Assembly: GCF_001431415.1 (NCBI RefSeq)
Contig: NZ_LDJI01000013.1
Span: forward strand, 124,001-188,000
Source: Stenotrophomonas humi
Lineage (GTDB): Bacteria; Pseudomonadota; Gammaproteobacteria; Xanthomonadales; Xanthomonadaceae
Length of the DNA stretch: 64,000 nucleotides
Direction of reading: 5' to 3'
Shown piece after piece: positions 18,870 through 28,644 of the stretch. A model generated the notes under the pieces. The model did no database searches, was not told where the DNA came from, and saw nothing but the letters and a program-made list of their open reading frames with translations. Both the position numbers and the translations under genes were made by a program. The stretch's first letter is position 1; each line of letters starts with the position of its first letter.

Positions 18870-20297
18870 ATGACCGCCAGACGTCCCCCGTTCACCCTGC
18901 CGACCAGGAAGCTGTTGTCCTTCAGCCTGGCCGGGCTGGCGTGCGGGGCGTGGTCATCGGTGCAGGCCCAGCAACTCAGTGTCGAACAGCTGCAGCAGCG
19001 CCTTGAGCGTCTGGAGCGGCTGGCGGGTGTGTCCGAGGGAGCGCCGGTGGAAGGTGCCGGCCTGGCCGATCTGGATCAGCGCCTGCGCATCCTTGAGCGT
19101 CGTCTGGAATTGCAGGAAGAAGAGCGTGTGGCCACGGCCAAGGCCGCACCGAAGATCACCGTCGACCAGAAGGGCGCCTCGTTCAAGTCCGGCGACGGCA
19201 ACTACGAGCTGAAGCTGCGTGGCCTGCTACAGGGCGATGCGCGTGTGTTCCTGGGCGACAGCAGCCAGAACGACACCTTCCTGCTGCGCACCGCACGGCC
19301 GACGCTGGAAGGCTCGCTGGGCAAGCTGGTGGCGTACCGCTTCACCCCGGAGTTTGCCGGTGACAGCGCCAGCATCGTCGATGCCTACGCCGACCTGCGC
19401 TTCAATCCGGCTTACATCGTGCGCGTGGGCAAGTTCACCTCGCCGGTGGGGCTGGAACGTCTGCAGTCATCCGCCGCGCTGGTGGATGTGGAACGCGCGC
19501 TGGCCAGTGAGCTGGCGCCCAATCGCGACCTCGGCGTGCAGCTGCAGGGTGAAGTGGCCAAGGGCAGATTCAGCTACGCAATCGGCGTGTTCAACGGCAC
19601 GGTCGATGGTCGTGATGCCGTGACCAGCAATCCGGACGATGATTTCGAGTACGCCGGGCGCGTGTTCTTCGAGCCGTTCAAGGGCAGGGATAGCGTCTGG
19701 GCCGGGTTGGGCTTTGGCCTCGGCGCAAGCGCGGGTGAGAAGCACGGCAGTGGCAGCAACTTCCTGCCGCGTTATCGCACGCCCGGCCAGGCGACGTTCT
19801 TCAGCTACCGCAGTGCGGTGCTCGCCGATGGTGACACGCTGCGCTGGTCACCGCAGGGTTGGTTCTATCGCAACAGCTTCGGCCTGCAGGCCGAGTACAT
19901 CGTCTCGCAGCAGGAAGTCGCGCGTGATGTGCGGCACAAGGAGCTGGAACACCGCGCCTGGCAGACCACGGCCAGTTATGTGTTGACCGGTGAAGACGCC
20001 GGCTATCGCGGCGTGACGCCGTCACGGCCGTTCGGCATCAACGGTGGCCTGGGAGCGTTCGAGCTCACCGCACGTTATGGCGAACTGGATATCGATGATG
20101 CCGCGTTCCCGCTGTATGCCGATCCAGTCACCTCGGCGTCGCATATCCGCTCGTGGACGGTGGGCGCGAACTGGTACCTGACGGCCAACCTCAAGCTGGC
20201 GACCAATTACCTGCAAAGCAGCTTCGACGCGGCCGCTGGTGGCGTCAGGTTGCCGGACGAAAAAGCCGTTTTCTCACGCCTGCAAGTTTCCTTCTGA
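18870..20297 (+). CDS. OprP/OprO-type anion-selective porin
   Basis: 475 residues from the ATG at 18870, with CAGGAG 7 bases upstream. Signal peptide of about 33 residues (ending VQAQ), then a predicted coiled coil (about 36-85, with QLQQRLERLERL and DLDQRLRILERRLELQ), then a 16-strand-type barrel ending in the terminal Phe of LQVSF. The OprP/OprO family forms trimeric phosphate or polyphosphate pores. Here it lies 12 bases before the sulfate binding-protein gene, so sulfate is the more likely cargo; that is inference from position. Confidence 0.85.
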   Translation: MTARRPPFTLPTRKLLSFSLAGLACGAWSSVQAQQLSVEQLQQRLERLERLAGVSEGAPVEGAGLADLDQRLRILERRLELQEEERVATAKAAPKITVDQKGASFKSGDGNYELKLRGLLQGDARVFLGDSSQNDTFLLRTARPTLEGSLGKLVAYRFTPEFAGDSASIVDAYADLRFNPAYIVRVGKFTSPVGLERLQSSAALVDVERALASELAPNRDLGVQLQGEVAKGRFSYAIGVFNGTVDGRDAVTSNPDDDFEYAGRVFFEPFKGRDSVWAGLGFGLGASAGEKHGSGSNFLPRYRTPGQATFFSYRSAVLADGDTLRWSPQGWFYRNSFGLQAEYIVSQQEVARDVRHKELEHRAWQTTASYVLTGEDAGYRGVTPSRPFGINGGLGAFELTARYGELDIDDAAFPLYADPVTSASHIRSWTVGANWYLTANLKLATNYLQSSFDAAAGGVRLPDEKAVFSRLQVSF

Positions 20298-20309
20298 CGG
20301 AGAGTCTTC

Positions 20310-21332
20310 GTGAAGCATTCCTTTCTTGCCCGTACCGGTATCGCCTCGCTGGCTTTCCTGCTGACCTTGAGCGCAGGTGCGGCGTTTGCGCGTGACATTC
20401 AGTTGCTCAACGTGTCCTACGACCCGACCCGCGAGTTGTACCGCGATTTCAACGCCGCCTTCGCCAAGCACTGGAAGGAAACCAAGGGCGACAACGTCAC
20501 CATCGAAACCTCGCACGGCGGCTCCGGCAAACAGGCGCGTGCGGTGATCGATGGCATCGAGGCCGACGTGGTGACGCTGGCGCTGGCCTATGACGTGGAC
20601 GCCATCGCCGAGAAGGCCAAGCTGTTGCCGGGCAACTGGGAAGACCGCTTGCCGGACAACAGCGCACCGTACACCTCGACCATCGTGTTCCTGGTGCGCA
20701 AGGGCAACCCGAAGGCCATCCGCGATTGGCCGGACCTGTTGCGCAGCGGTGTGTCGGTGGTGACGCCCAACCCGAAAACCTCCGGCGGCGCACGTTGGAA
20801 TTACCTCGCTGCATGGGCCTACGCCGACCACATCTTCAAGGGTGATCGCGACAAGGTGCTGAACTACATGCGCGCGCTGTTCCGCAACGTGCCGGTGCTC
20901 GATACCGGTGCGCGCGGGGCGACGACCACCTTCGTGCAGCGTGGCATCGGTGACGTGTTGCTGGCCTGGGAGAACGAGGCATTCCTGGCGCAGGAAGAGC
21001 TGGGCCCGGACAAGTTCGAGATCGTGGTGCCGCGCCAGTCGATTCTGGCCGAGCCGTCGGTGGCGCTGGTGGACCGCAACGTGGACCGGCACGGTACCCG
21101 TGAAGTCGCACAGGCGTATCTGCAGTACCTGTACTCGCCGGAAGGCCAGCGCATCGCCGCGCGCCATTACTATCGCCCGCGCAGCCCCGAGTACGCCGAC
21201 CGTGCCGACATTGCCCGCTTCCCGCAGATACCGCTGGTCACCATTCGTCAGGCGTTCGGTTCGTGGGAGAAGGCACAGTCCGAGCACTTCGCCGATGGCG
21301 GCCTCTTCGATCAGATCCAGGCGAGCAAGTAA
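20310..21332 (+). CDS. sbp: sulfate/thiosulfate ABC transporter periplasmic binding protein
   Basis: 340 residues, GTG start at 20310 with GGAGAG upstream. Signal peptide of about 28 residues ending AFAR. The mature protein begins [19 protein letters not shown], a hallmark of Sbp/CysP, followed by [15 protein letters not shown] and [19 protein letters not shown], which line the sulfate pocket. It delivers sulfate to CysTWA encoded directly downstream (3-base gap to cysT). Sbp and CysP cannot be separated with certainty. Confidence 0.94.
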   Translation: MKHSFLARTGIASLAFLLTLSAGAAFARDIQLLNVSYDPTRELYRDFNAAFAKHWKETKGDNVTIETSHGGSGKQARAVIDGIEADVVTLALAYDVDAIAEKAKLLPGNWEDRLPDNSAPYTSTIVFLVRKGNPKAIRDWPDLLRSGVSVVTPNPKTSGGARWNYLAAWAYADHIFKGDRDKVLNYMRALFRNVPVLDTGARGATTTFVQRGIGDVLLAWENEAFLAQEELGPDKFEIVVPRQSILAEPSVALVDRNVDRHGTREVAQAYLQYLYSPEGQRIAARHYYRPRSPEYADRADIARFPQIPLVTIRQAFGSWEKAQSEHFADGGLFDQIQASK

Positions 21333-21335
21333 GCG

Positions 21336-22193
21336 GTGAGTACAAGTGCTGACGTAGTGCTGCCGCGCACGCGGCGCCAACGCCGGGTACTGCCCGGCTT
21401 TGGTCTTGGTATGGGTATCACCCTGTTCTGGCTGGGGTTGATTGTGTTGATCCCGTTGGCCGGCGTGTTCCTCAAGGCGGCAGGGTTGGGCATCGGCGGT
21501 GTCTGGCAGATATGGACCGAGCCGCGTGTGCTCGCGGCACTGCGCTTGAGCTTCGGCACCGCATTTGCGGCGGCCGCGTTCAATACGGTGATGGGCACCT
21601 GGGTGGCGTGGGTGTTCGTGCGCTATCGCTTTCCCGGCAGGCGTCTGTTCGACGCGATGATCGATCTGCCGTTTGCCTTGCCCACGGCCGTCGCCGGCAT
21701 CGCGCTGACTGCGTTGTATGGCGGTCAGGGTTGGGTCGGGCGATGGTTGGAACCGCTGGGGCTGAAGGTGGCCTACACGCCGTTGGGCATTACCGTCGCG
21801 CTGGTGTTCGTGGGCCTGCCGTTCGTGGTGCGCATCGTGCAACCGGTGCTCGCCGAAGCCGAGCGCGAGCTGGAAGAAGCCTCGGCAACCTTGGGCGCGA
21901 GCCGCTTGCAGACCATCGTGCGGGTGGTCGTGCCGATGTTGTGGCCGGCGATGCTGACCGGCTTTGCGCTGGCCTTCGCACGCGGCGTGGGCGAGTACGG
22001 CTCGGTGATCTTCATCGCTGGCAACCTGCCCAATTTCACCGAGATCGCACCGCTGCTGATCACCATCCGCCTGGAAGAATTTGATTACGCCGGTGCCACC
22101 GCCATTGCCGGGGCCATGCTGCTGCTGTCCTTCGTGGTGCTGCTGCTGGTCAACAGCCTGCAGGCATGGTTGCAGCGCCGGGGCGCACGATGA
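21336..22193 (+). CDS. cysT: sulfate ABC transporter permease CysT
   Basis: 285 residues, GTG start at 21336. Six membrane spans; a basic N-terminus (TRRQRR) precedes the first at about 23-48. The EAA loop reads [21 protein letters not shown] (about 172-192), where the permease contacts CysA. It forms a heterodimer with CysW. It overlaps cysW by 4 bases (ATGA). The CysB regulon is the expected control, but I see no defined CysB site. Confidence 0.94.
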   Translation: MSTSADVVLPRTRRQRRVLPGFGLGMGITLFWLGLIVLIPLAGVFLKAAGLGIGGVWQIWTEPRVLAALRLSFGTAFAAAAFNTVMGTWVAWVFVRYRFPGRRLFDAMIDLPFALPTAVAGIALTALYGGQGWVGRWLEPLGLKVAYTPLGITVALVFVGLPFVVRIVQPVLAEAERELEEASATLGASRLQTIVRVVVPMLWPAMLTGFALAFARGVGEYGSVIFIAGNLPNFTEIAPLLITIRLEEFDYAGATAIAGAMLLLSFVVLLLVNSLQAWLQRRGAR

Positions 22194-23131
22194 ACGAACA
22201 AGTGTTGGAGTTGCCGGTGACAACAGGGAAGGGCACAGCCGTGCATGCGCGCCAGCGCGTGACCAGTGAACCGGGCTGGGTGCAGGTGCTGTTGATCCTC
22301 GGGGCACTGGGGTTCTTGTTGTCGTTCCTGCTGTTGCCGTTGCTGCTGGTATTCGTCGAAGCGCTGCGCGGCGGCGTGCAGGCGTTCTGGGTGGCAATCA
22401 GCGAGCCGGATGCCTTGTCGGCGGTGAAGCTGACTTTGATCGTCACCGCCATCGTGGTGCCGCTGAATCTGGTGTTCGGCGTGGCTGCGGCGTGGGTGGT
22501 GAGCAAGCACAACTTCCCCGGCAAGCGTTGGCTGGTCACCTTGATCGACCTGCCGTTCTCGGTGTCGCCGGTGGTGGCGGGCCTGGTGTTCGTGCTGCTG
22601 TTCGGGCGCGATGGCTGGTTCTGGCCGTTCATCGAGGATGGCGTGCGCGTGCATCTGCCGGTGCTCGGCGAGACGCTGCTGCAGTTGCCGCGCATCGTGT
22701 TCGCCATTCCGGGCATCGTGCTGGCCACGGTGTTCGTCACGTTCCCCTTCATCGCGCGCGAGTTGATGCCGCTGATGGAGCAGCAGGGCAGCGATGAGGA
22801 ACTGGCTGCACTGACGCTTGGCGCCAATGCGTGGCAGATGTTCTGGAAGGTGACCTTGCCCAACATCCGCTGGGGCCTGCTCTACGGAGTGCTGTTGTGC
22901 AGCGCGCGCGCGATGGGTGAGTTCGGCGCGGTGTCGGTGGTGTCCGGGCATATCCGTGGACGCACCAACACGCTGCCGTTGCATGTGGAAATTCTCTACA
23001 ACGAATACGCCTACAGCGCGGCGTTTGCCTGCGCATCACTGCTGGCCATCACCGCGCTGCTGACGCTGGTGGTCAAGACTTTCCTGGAATGGCGCCACGG
23101 TCAGTCGTTGGCCGCCGCGCATCGCCATTGA
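22190..23131 (+). CDS. cysW: sulfate ABC transporter permease CysW
   Basis: 313 residues from the ATG at 22190, overlapping the cysT stop. Six membrane spans (the first about 28-50). The EAA-type loop is [18 protein letters not shown] (about 198-215), followed by [13 protein letters not shown] and [16 protein letters not shown], strongly conserved in CysW. It partners CysT in the inner-membrane channel for sulfate and thiosulfate. The C-terminus ends in a short basic tail. Confidence 0.94.
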   Translation: MNEQVLELPVTTGKGTAVHARQRVTSEPGWVQVLLILGALGFLLSFLLLPLLLVFVEALRGGVQAFWVAISEPDALSAVKLTLIVTAIVVPLNLVFGVAAAWVVSKHNFPGKRWLVTLIDLPFSVSPVVAGLVFVLLFGRDGWFWPFIEDGVRVHLPVLGETLLQLPRIVFAIPGIVLATVFVTFPFIARELMPLMEQQGSDEELAALTLGANAWQMFWKVTLPNIRWGLLYGVLLCSARAMGEFGAVSVVSGHIRGRTNTLPLHVEILYNEYAYSAAFACASLLAITALLTLVVKTFLEWRHGQSLAAAHRH

Positions 23132-23140
23132 GGTGAAACG

Positions 23141-24184
23141 ATGAACATCCGCATCCAACAACTGGGCAAGCGCTTCGGCGCGTTCGCCGCACTCGATGGC
23201 GTCAGCCTGGATATCCGCAGCGGCGAACTGCTCGCGTTGCTGGGACCCTCCGGTTCGGGCAAGACCACGCTGCTGCGGGCCATCGCCGGGCTGGAACAAC
23301 CCGAGCAGGGCCACATCCTGTTCGATGGTGAAGACGCCACCGGGTTGAGCGTGCAGGCGCGACGTGCAGGTTTCGTGTTCCAGCATTACGCCTTGTTCAA
23401 GCACCTGGACGTGCGCAGCAACATCGCCTTCGGCCTGGAAGTGCGGCGCGGTGCCGCGCGCTGGCCGAAGGCGCGGATCCAGGCGCGGGTCGAGGAGCTG
23501 TTGTCGCTGGTGCAACTGGACGGGCTGGGCGGGCGCTACCCGACGCAGCTGTCCGGGGGGCAGCGTCAGCGTGTCGCATTGGCGCGTGCATTGGCCATCG
23601 AGCCGCGCGTGCTGTTGCTGGATGAACCATTCGGCGCGCTGGATGCGCAGGTGCGCCGTGATCTGCGTCGCTGGCTGCGAGAACTGCATGACCGCACTGG
23701 CCTGACCACGGTGTTCGTCACCCACGACCAGGAAGAGGCGCTGGAACTGGCCGACCGCGTGGCCATCCTCAATCGCGGTCGGATCGAGCAGGTCGGTACG
23801 CCCGGCGAGGTCTACGACCAGCCGGCATCCCCGTTTGTCTATGGCTTCGTGGGCGAAGCCAACCGGCTGCCGGCGCGGCTGCACGGAGAAACGCTGGAAG
23901 TAGCCGGCGTGCATTGGCCGCGCACTGGCGTGGTGCCGGTGGCCGAGGCGCTGGAGGTGTACGTACGCCCGGAAGATCTGGTGGTCGAGGCCGGCGGTGA
24001 CTGGCTGGCAACGGTGGGGACGGTGCAGCGCAGCGGTGCGCGGCAGCGGCTGCGGGCCCGTCTGGACGGCGCAACAACGGATCTTGAGGTCGAGTTGCCG
24101 GCGGGCAGCCCGGCTTACGTGGCGGGTGAGTCCATCCGGCTGGCAGCCCGTCGTTACGGGGTATTCCCCGCCGCAGGGAGCTGA
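23141..24184 (+). CDS. cysA: sulfate/thiosulfate ABC transporter ATPase CysA
   Basis: 347 residues from the ATG at 23141 with GAGGTG upstream. Nucleotide-binding domain 1-235: Walker [11 protein letters not shown] (about 35-44), Q-loop in FVFQHYALF, signature [15 protein letters not shown], Walker [13 protein letters not shown] and His-switch [10 protein letters not shown]. The C-terminal part (about 240-345) is the TOBE-like regulatory domain of the CysA/PotA group. It powers CysTW and ends the sulfate operon; no terminator is obvious before the next gene. Confidence 0.95.
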   Translation: MNIRIQQLGKRFGAFAALDGVSLDIRSGELLALLGPSGSGKTTLLRAIAGLEQPEQGHILFDGEDATGLSVQARRAGFVFQHYALFKHLDVRSNIAFGLEVRRGAARWPKARIQARVEELLSLVQLDGLGGRYPTQLSGGQRQRVALARALAIEPRVLLLDEPFGALDAQVRRDLRRWLRELHDRTGLTTVFVTHDQEEALELADRVAILNRGRIEQVGTPGEVYDQPASPFVYGFVGEANRLPARLHGETLEVAGVHWPRTGVVPVAEALEVYVRPEDLVVEAGGDWLATVGTVQRSGARQRLRARLDGATTDLEVELPAGSPAYVAGESIRLAARRYGVFPAAGS

Positions 24185-24211
24185 ATACGGGAAGTGGGCG
24201 GCACGCGGATG

Positions 24212-24240
24212 TTGCATCGCAATATCATTGCGGTTAAAAA
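24212..24240 (+). promoter_or_regulatory. candidate sigma-70 promoter of the TorF-type porin gene
   Basis: TTGCAT (24212-24217), a 17-base spacer and TAAAAA (24235-24240). It is A/T-rich against its surroundings and 55 bases before the start codon. Confidence 0.4.
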
Positions 24241-24294
24241 TTCGTGAATCGGATCAGTTCGATCCGGTGCCCCCCACTTCCTGGAGAGTCCCTG

Positions 24295-25047
24295 ATGCAC
24301 AACAAGCGTCTTGTCGCCGTTGCCTGCGCCGCCCTGTTGTCCGTTCCGTTTGCCGCCTGGGCCCAGGACAGTGAGGAGGAAAGCACCTCCCCGTTCAGCG
24401 CTACCTTCGCGGTGACCACCGATTACGTGTTCCGTGGTGTGTCGCAGACCGACAATGGCCCAGCCTTCCAGGCCGGCGCTACCTACACCGCACCGTTCGG
24501 CGTGTACGCCACCGTGTGGGGCTCCAACGTCGATTTCGGTGAAGGTGGCCCGAACTTCGAAGTCGATTACAACATCGGCTGGAGCAAGGACCTGTCCGAC
24601 AGCTGGAACATCGACCTGGGCGTGAACCGCTATACCTACACGAACGCCTCGTCGGGCTACGGTGACATCGACTACAACGAATACCTGGCCAAGGTCACCT
24701 GGAACGGCCCGGTCACCGTGAGCGGCCTGCTGGGCTATGCCAACGACTACAGCAACAGCGGCGCCAAACAGACCTACAGCGCGCTGGAAGCCAGCTACGA
24801 CATCGGCGAGACCGGCTTCTCGATCGGTGCTTCGGCCGGCTACACCACCATCAAGGAAGAAGCCAACGAATGGCCGCGCCGTGCGGACTACTACGACGGC
24901 TCGATCTCGGTGTCCAAGGCCTTCGGCCCGGCGACCGCGACCCTGGGTTACTACGACACCTTCGGTTCGGACGCTTCGCTGCTGCGTCGCGAGTCGGACA
25001 CCTACAAGCCGGGCGTGGTGTTCACCGTGTCGGTGGACGTGCCCTGA
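24295..25047 (+). CDS. TorF-family putative porin
   Basis: 250 residues from the ATG at 24295 with GGAGAG upstream. Signal peptide of about 22 residues ending AWAQ. The mature part is a repetitive beta-barrel with the family hallmark TTDYVFRGVSQTDNGPAFQ (about 41-59) and strands such as VDYNIGWSKDLSDSWNIDLG. This family (formerly Gcw_chp) is common in Proteobacteria; TorF was linked to transport, but the cargo here is unknown. Biased codon use suggests high expression. The sulfate genes lie just upstream, yet it has its own candidate promoter. Confidence 0.85.
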   Translation: MHNKRLVAVACAALLSVPFAAWAQDSEEESTSPFSATFAVTTDYVFRGVSQTDNGPAFQAGATYTAPFGVYATVWGSNVDFGEGGPNFEVDYNIGWSKDLSDSWNIDLGVNRYTYTNASSGYGDIDYNEYLAKVTWNGPVTVSGLLGYANDYSNSGAKQTYSALEASYDIGETGFSIGASAGYTTIKEEANEWPRRADYYDGSISVSKAFGPATATLGYYDTFGSDASLLRRESDTYKPGVVFTVSVDVP

Positions 25048-25080
25048 TCTTTGTTTGATGCGTTGTATCTGATGCATCGT

Positions 25081-25107
25081 GAGAAGGCGCCGAAAGGCGC
25101 CTTTCTC
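25081..25107 (+). terminator. terminator of the TorF-type porin gene
   Basis: Stem GAGAAGGCGCC (25081-25091) with GGCGCCTTTCTC (25096-25107), one bulge, loop GAAA. Confidence 0.75.
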
Positions 25108-25171
25108 ATTTCCACCATTCCGGCCCGACGCCTGATGCGCTCCCGCGTGAATTCGTAGGGCTGCAGATACA

Positions 25172-25197
25172 CGAAAGGCGCCTTGCGGCGCCTTTCG
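25172..25197 (-). terminator. hairpin downstream of tdh
   Basis: Perfect 11-bp stem 25172-25182 with 25187-25197, loop TTGC, 18 bases beyond the tdh stop. Its arms resemble the facing terminator at 25081-25107 (shared AAAGGCGCC core). Confidence 0.75.
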
Positions 25198-25215
25198 CAT
25201 GTCAGTTGCTGGCAA

Positions 25216-26250
25216 TCAATTCCAGCTCAGCACGACCTTGCCGGCCTTGCCCTGTTCCATCAGGTCGAAACCTTCCTGGAAACGGTCCACCGGCAACTGG
25301 TGGGTCATCACCTTGCCGAGCGGGAAGCCGGACAGCACCAGCTGGGTCATCTTGTACCAGGTCTCGTACATCTTGCGGCCGTAGATGCCCTGCACGGTCA
25401 GGCCCTTGAAGATGATCTTGTCCCAGTCGCAGCCGGCGCCCTTGGGCATGATGCCGAGCATGGCGATCTTGCCGCCGTGGTACATGCAGTCGAGCATGTC
25501 GTTGAACGCACGCGGATTGCCGCTCATTTCCAGGCCCACGTCGAAGCCCTCCATGTGCAGTTCCTTCATCACGTCCTTCAACGACTGGTTGGCGACGTTG
25601 ACCACGCGGGTGGCACCCATGTCGGCGGCCAGCTTCAGGCGGAAATCATTGACGTCGGTAACCACCACGTTGCGCGCACCGATGTGCTTGCAGATGCCCG
25701 CGGCGATGATGCCGATCGGGCCGGCACCGGTGATCAGCACGTCCTCGCCGATCACGTCGAATTCCAGCGCGCAATGCGCGGCGTTGCCATAGGGGTCGAA
25801 GAACGCGGCCAGCTCCGACGGGATCTGGTCCGGGATCGGCCACAGGTTGCTGGCCGGCATCACCATGTACTCGGCGAAGGCGCCGTTGATGTTGACGCCG
25901 ATACCCACGGTGTTCGGGCACAGGTGCGGGCGGCCGCCACGGCAGTTGCGGCAATGGCCGCAGACGATGTGGCCTTCGGCCGACACGCGCTGGCCGATTT
26001 CATAGCCGGTCACGCCCGGGCCGATCTCGGCGATGCGGCCGACGAATTCGTGGCCGATGGTCAGGCCCGGCTTGATGGTGCGCTGGCTCCAGTCGTCCCA
26101 CAGGTAGATGTGCAGGTCGGTGCCGCAGATGGCGGTCTTCTCCAGCTTGATGAGCACTTCGTTCGGGCCGGGCGTGGGCACCGGCACCTCTTCCATCCAG
26201 ATGCCCTTGGTCGCTTCGCGCTTCACCAGCGCCTTCATCGTCTGTGCCAT
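25216..26250 (-). CDS. tdh: L-threonine 3-dehydrogenase
   Basis: 344 residues from the ATG at 26248-26250 ([10 protein letters not shown]); the frame is open further upstream but without family sequence. It oxidises threonine to 2-amino-3-ketobutyrate with NAD. Catalytic zinc ligands C42 (ICGTD), H67 and E68 (GHE); structural zinc C97, C100, C103, C111. Rossmann motif [11 protein letters not shown]. Length fits the family (341-345). It pairs functionally with kbl at 17494-18708. Confidence 0.96.
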   Translation of the reverse strand: MAQTMKALVKREATKGIWMEEVPVPTPGPNEVLIKLEKTAICGTDLHIYLWDDWSQRTIKPGLTIGHEFVGRIAEIGPGVTGYEIGQRVSAEGHIVCGHCRNCRGGRPHLCPNTVGIGVNINGAFAEYMVMPASNLWPIPDQIPSELAAFFDPYGNAAHCALEFDVIGEDVLITGAGPIGIIAAGICKHIGARNVVVTDVNDFRLKLAADMGATRVVNVANQSLKDVMKELHMEGFDVGLEMSGNPRAFNDMLDCMYHGGKIAMLGIMPKGAGCDWDKIIFKGLTVQGIYGRKMYETWYKMTQLVLSGFPLGKVMTHQLPVDRFQEGFDLMEQGKAGKVVLSWN

Positions 26251-26386
26251 TGCAGGAAAACCGCAGTGTGAAAAAGAGCGCCGATTATAGGCCTGCTGAC
26301 GTAATGGCCCCGTACTGACCGATGGCAGGGGAAGCGGACGGTTCCAATCGTTACAATCGGCCGTTCCAACCTTTCGGAAGTGCCTC

Positions 26387-28552
26387 ATGCGCGTGAATTT
26401 GCTTGCGTTTTCCATCGTCGCCGGGCTGGGCATGGCCCAGGCCGCCCAGGCCGCTGAAGGCATGTGGGTGCCGCAGCAGCTGCCGGAGATCGCCGGCCCG
26501 CTGAAGCAGGCAGGCCTGAAACTGGACCCGCAGCAGCTGGCCAACCTGACCGGTGACCCGATGGGCGCGGTGGTTGCGCTGGGCGGCTGCACCGCCAGTT
26601 TCGTGTCGCCGCAGGGCCTTGTGGTCACCAACCACCACTGCGCCTACGGCTCGATCCAGCTCAATTCGACCGCCGAGAAGAACCTGATCAAGGATGGCTT
26701 CAACGCGCCGACCTACAAGGACGAACTGAGCGCCGGCCCGAACGCGCGCATCTACGTGCTGGACGACATCACCGACGTGACCGCACAGGCCAAGGCCGCC
26801 ATTGCCGGTGCCGGCAACGATCCGCTCAAGCGCACCGAGGCGCTGGAAGCCCTGGAGAAGCGCCTGATCGCGGACTGCGAAAGCGACGACGCCTACAGCT
26901 GCACCTTCTACAGCTTCTCCGGCGGCAACACCTACCGCCTGTTCAAGAACATGGAAATCAAGGACGTGCGCCTGGCCTATGCGCCTCCGGGCAGCGTCGG
27001 CAAGTTCGGTGGCGACATCGACAACTGGATGTGGCCGCGCCACACCGGTGACTTCTCGTTCTACCGCGCCTACGTGGGCAAGGATGGCAAGCCGGCCGCG
27101 TTCGCCGCCGACAACGTGCCGTACCAGCCCAAGCATTGGCTGAAGCTGGCCAACCAGCCGCTGGGCGAAGGTGATTTCGTGATGGTCGCCGGTTACCCGG
27201 GCCGTACCGACCGCTACGCGCTGGTCAGCGAGTTCGAGAACACCGCCAACTGGAGCTACCCGACCATTGCCAAGGCCTACAAGGACCAGATCGCCCTGGT
27301 CGAAGCCGCCAGCAAGGACAACAAGGACATCGCGGTGAAGTACGCCGCGAGCATGGCCGGTTGGAACAACACCAGCAAGAATTACGACGGCCAGCTGGAC
27401 GGCTTCAAGCGCAACAACGTGCTGGCCCACAAGCAGCGCGAGGAAACCGCCGTGCTGGAATGGCTGCGCACGCAGGGTGCTGCCGGCAAGCCGGCGCTGG
27501 ATGCCCATGCGCAGCTGTTGGCGCTGGGCCAGCAGGGCCGCGCCAACCAGGCGCGTGACCTGAATCTGGGCATGCTCAACCGCACCGGTACGCTGGGCAC
27601 TGCGGTGCGCCTGTACCGCCTGGCCATCGAGAAGGCCAAGCCGGACGCGCAGCGCGAAGAGGGTTACCAGGAGCGTGATCTGCCGGCCATCGAAGGCGGC
27701 CTGAAGCAGATGGATCGCCGCTACGTGGCGGCCATGGACCGCCAGTTCCAGCAGTACTGGTTGCAGCAGTACGCACAGCTGCCGGCCGCGCAGCACCTGC
27801 CGGCGTTCGACAGCTGGCTGGGTGGCAACGACACCGCTGCGGTGAATGCAGCGGTAGCGCGTCTGGATGGCAGCAAGCTGGGCAACCTGGACGAGCGCCT
27901 GAAGTGGTTCACCGCCGACAAGGCGGCCTTCGAAGCCAGCACCGATCCGGCCATCCAGTACGCGGTGGCAGTGATGCCGGCGCTGTTGGAGATCGAGCAT
28001 CAGCGCAAGGTGCGTACCGGTGAGGAGCTGGTGGCGCGTCCGCTGTTCCTGCAGGCGATCGCCGACTACAAGAAGAGCCAGGGTGAGTTCGTCTATCCGG
28101 ACGCCAATCTGTCGCTGCGCATCACCTTCGGCAACGTGAAGGGTTACACCGGCCTGGACGGCAAGGTGCAGCCGGCCTTCACCGACCTGGAAGGCATCGT
28201 GGCCAAGGAAACCGGTGCTGATCCGTTCGACTCGCCGAAGGCACTGATCGATGCGGTCAAGGCCAAGCGTTACGGCGGTCTGGAAGATTCGCGCATCGGC
28301 AGCGTGCCGGTGAACTTCCTGTCGGACCTGGATATCACCGGCGGCAACTCGGGTTCGCCTGTGCTGGATGCGCACGGCCGCCTGGTGGGTCTGGCGTTCG
28401 ACGGCATCTGGGAATCGGTTGCCAGCAACTGGGTGTTCGATCCGGTGATGACCCGCATGATCTCGGTGGACGAGCGCTACATGCGCTGGATCATGCAGGA
28501 AGTGGCGCCGGCGCCGCAGCTGCTGAAGGAAATGGACGCCGCGTCGAAGTAA
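26387..28552 (+). CDS. S46-family dipeptidyl-peptidase (DPP7/DAP BII type)
   Basis: 721 residues. Signal peptide of about 23 residues ending QAAE. Chymotrypsin-like triad: H84 in TNHHC, D222 in TGDFSFYR and S655 in GGNSGSP. Spacing and length match DAP BII of Pseudoxanthomonas mexicana (722 residues, H86/D224/S657). An alpha-helical regulatory domain (about 280-570) lies between D222 and S655. It removes N-terminal dipeptides from oligopeptides in the periplasm, feeding amino-acid catabolism. Whether the specificity is DPP7-like (hydrophobic) or DPP11-like (acidic) was not resolved. Single gene, with a strong terminator. Confidence 0.94.
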   Translation: MRVNLLAFSIVAGLGMAQAAQAAEGMWVPQQLPEIAGPLKQAGLKLDPQQLANLTGDPMGAVVALGGCTASFVSPQGLVVTNHHCAYGSIQLNSTAEKNLIKDGFNAPTYKDELSAGPNARIYVLDDITDVTAQAKAAIAGAGNDPLKRTEALEALEKRLIADCESDDAYSCTFYSFSGGNTYRLFKNMEIKDVRLAYAPPGSVGKFGGDIDNWMWPRHTGDFSFYRAYVGKDGKPAAFAADNVPYQPKHWLKLANQPLGEGDFVMVAGYPGRTDRYALVSEFENTANWSYPTIAKAYKDQIALVEAASKDNKDIAVKYAASMAGWNNTSKNYDGQLDGFKRNNVLAHKQREETAVLEWLRTQGAAGKPALDAHAQLLALGQQGRANQARDLNLGMLNRTGTLGTAVRLYRLAIEKAKPDAQREEGYQERDLPAIEGGLKQMDRRYVAAMDRQFQQYWLQQYAQLPAAQHLPAFDSWLGGNDTAAVNAAVARLDGSKLGNLDERLKWFTADKAAFEASTDPAIQYAVAVMPALLEIEHQRKVRTGEELVARPLFLQAIADYKKSQGEFVYPDANLSLRITFGNVKGYTGLDGKVQPAFTDLEGIVAKETGADPFDSPKALIDAVKAKRYGGLEDSRIGSVPVNFLSDLDITGGNSGSPVLDAHGRLVGLAFDGIWESVASNWVFDPVMTRMISVDERYMRWIMQEVAPAPQLLKEMDAASK

Positions 28553-28575
28553 GCGTGCGTCAGGCGGTTTGAACG

Positions 28576-28610
28576 GAAGCCCGGGCAGGGAACTGCCCGG
28601 GCTTCTTTAG
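28576..28610 (+). terminator. terminator of the S46 peptidase gene
   Basis: Perfect 13-bp stem 28576-28588 with 28593-28605, loop GGAA, then a short T-rich tail. Confidence 0.85.
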
Positions 28611-28644
28611 TTTTCGAGGTGTGAGGAAAGAGGCCTGACCGGCC

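Noticed and set aside
20274..22397. 707-codon minus-strand open frame across sbp and cysT
   Set aside because: Spans several real genes; composition is typical of antisense GC-rich DNA.
26351..28375. 674-codon minus-strand open frame
   Set aside because: Antisense to the S46 peptidase with full triad.
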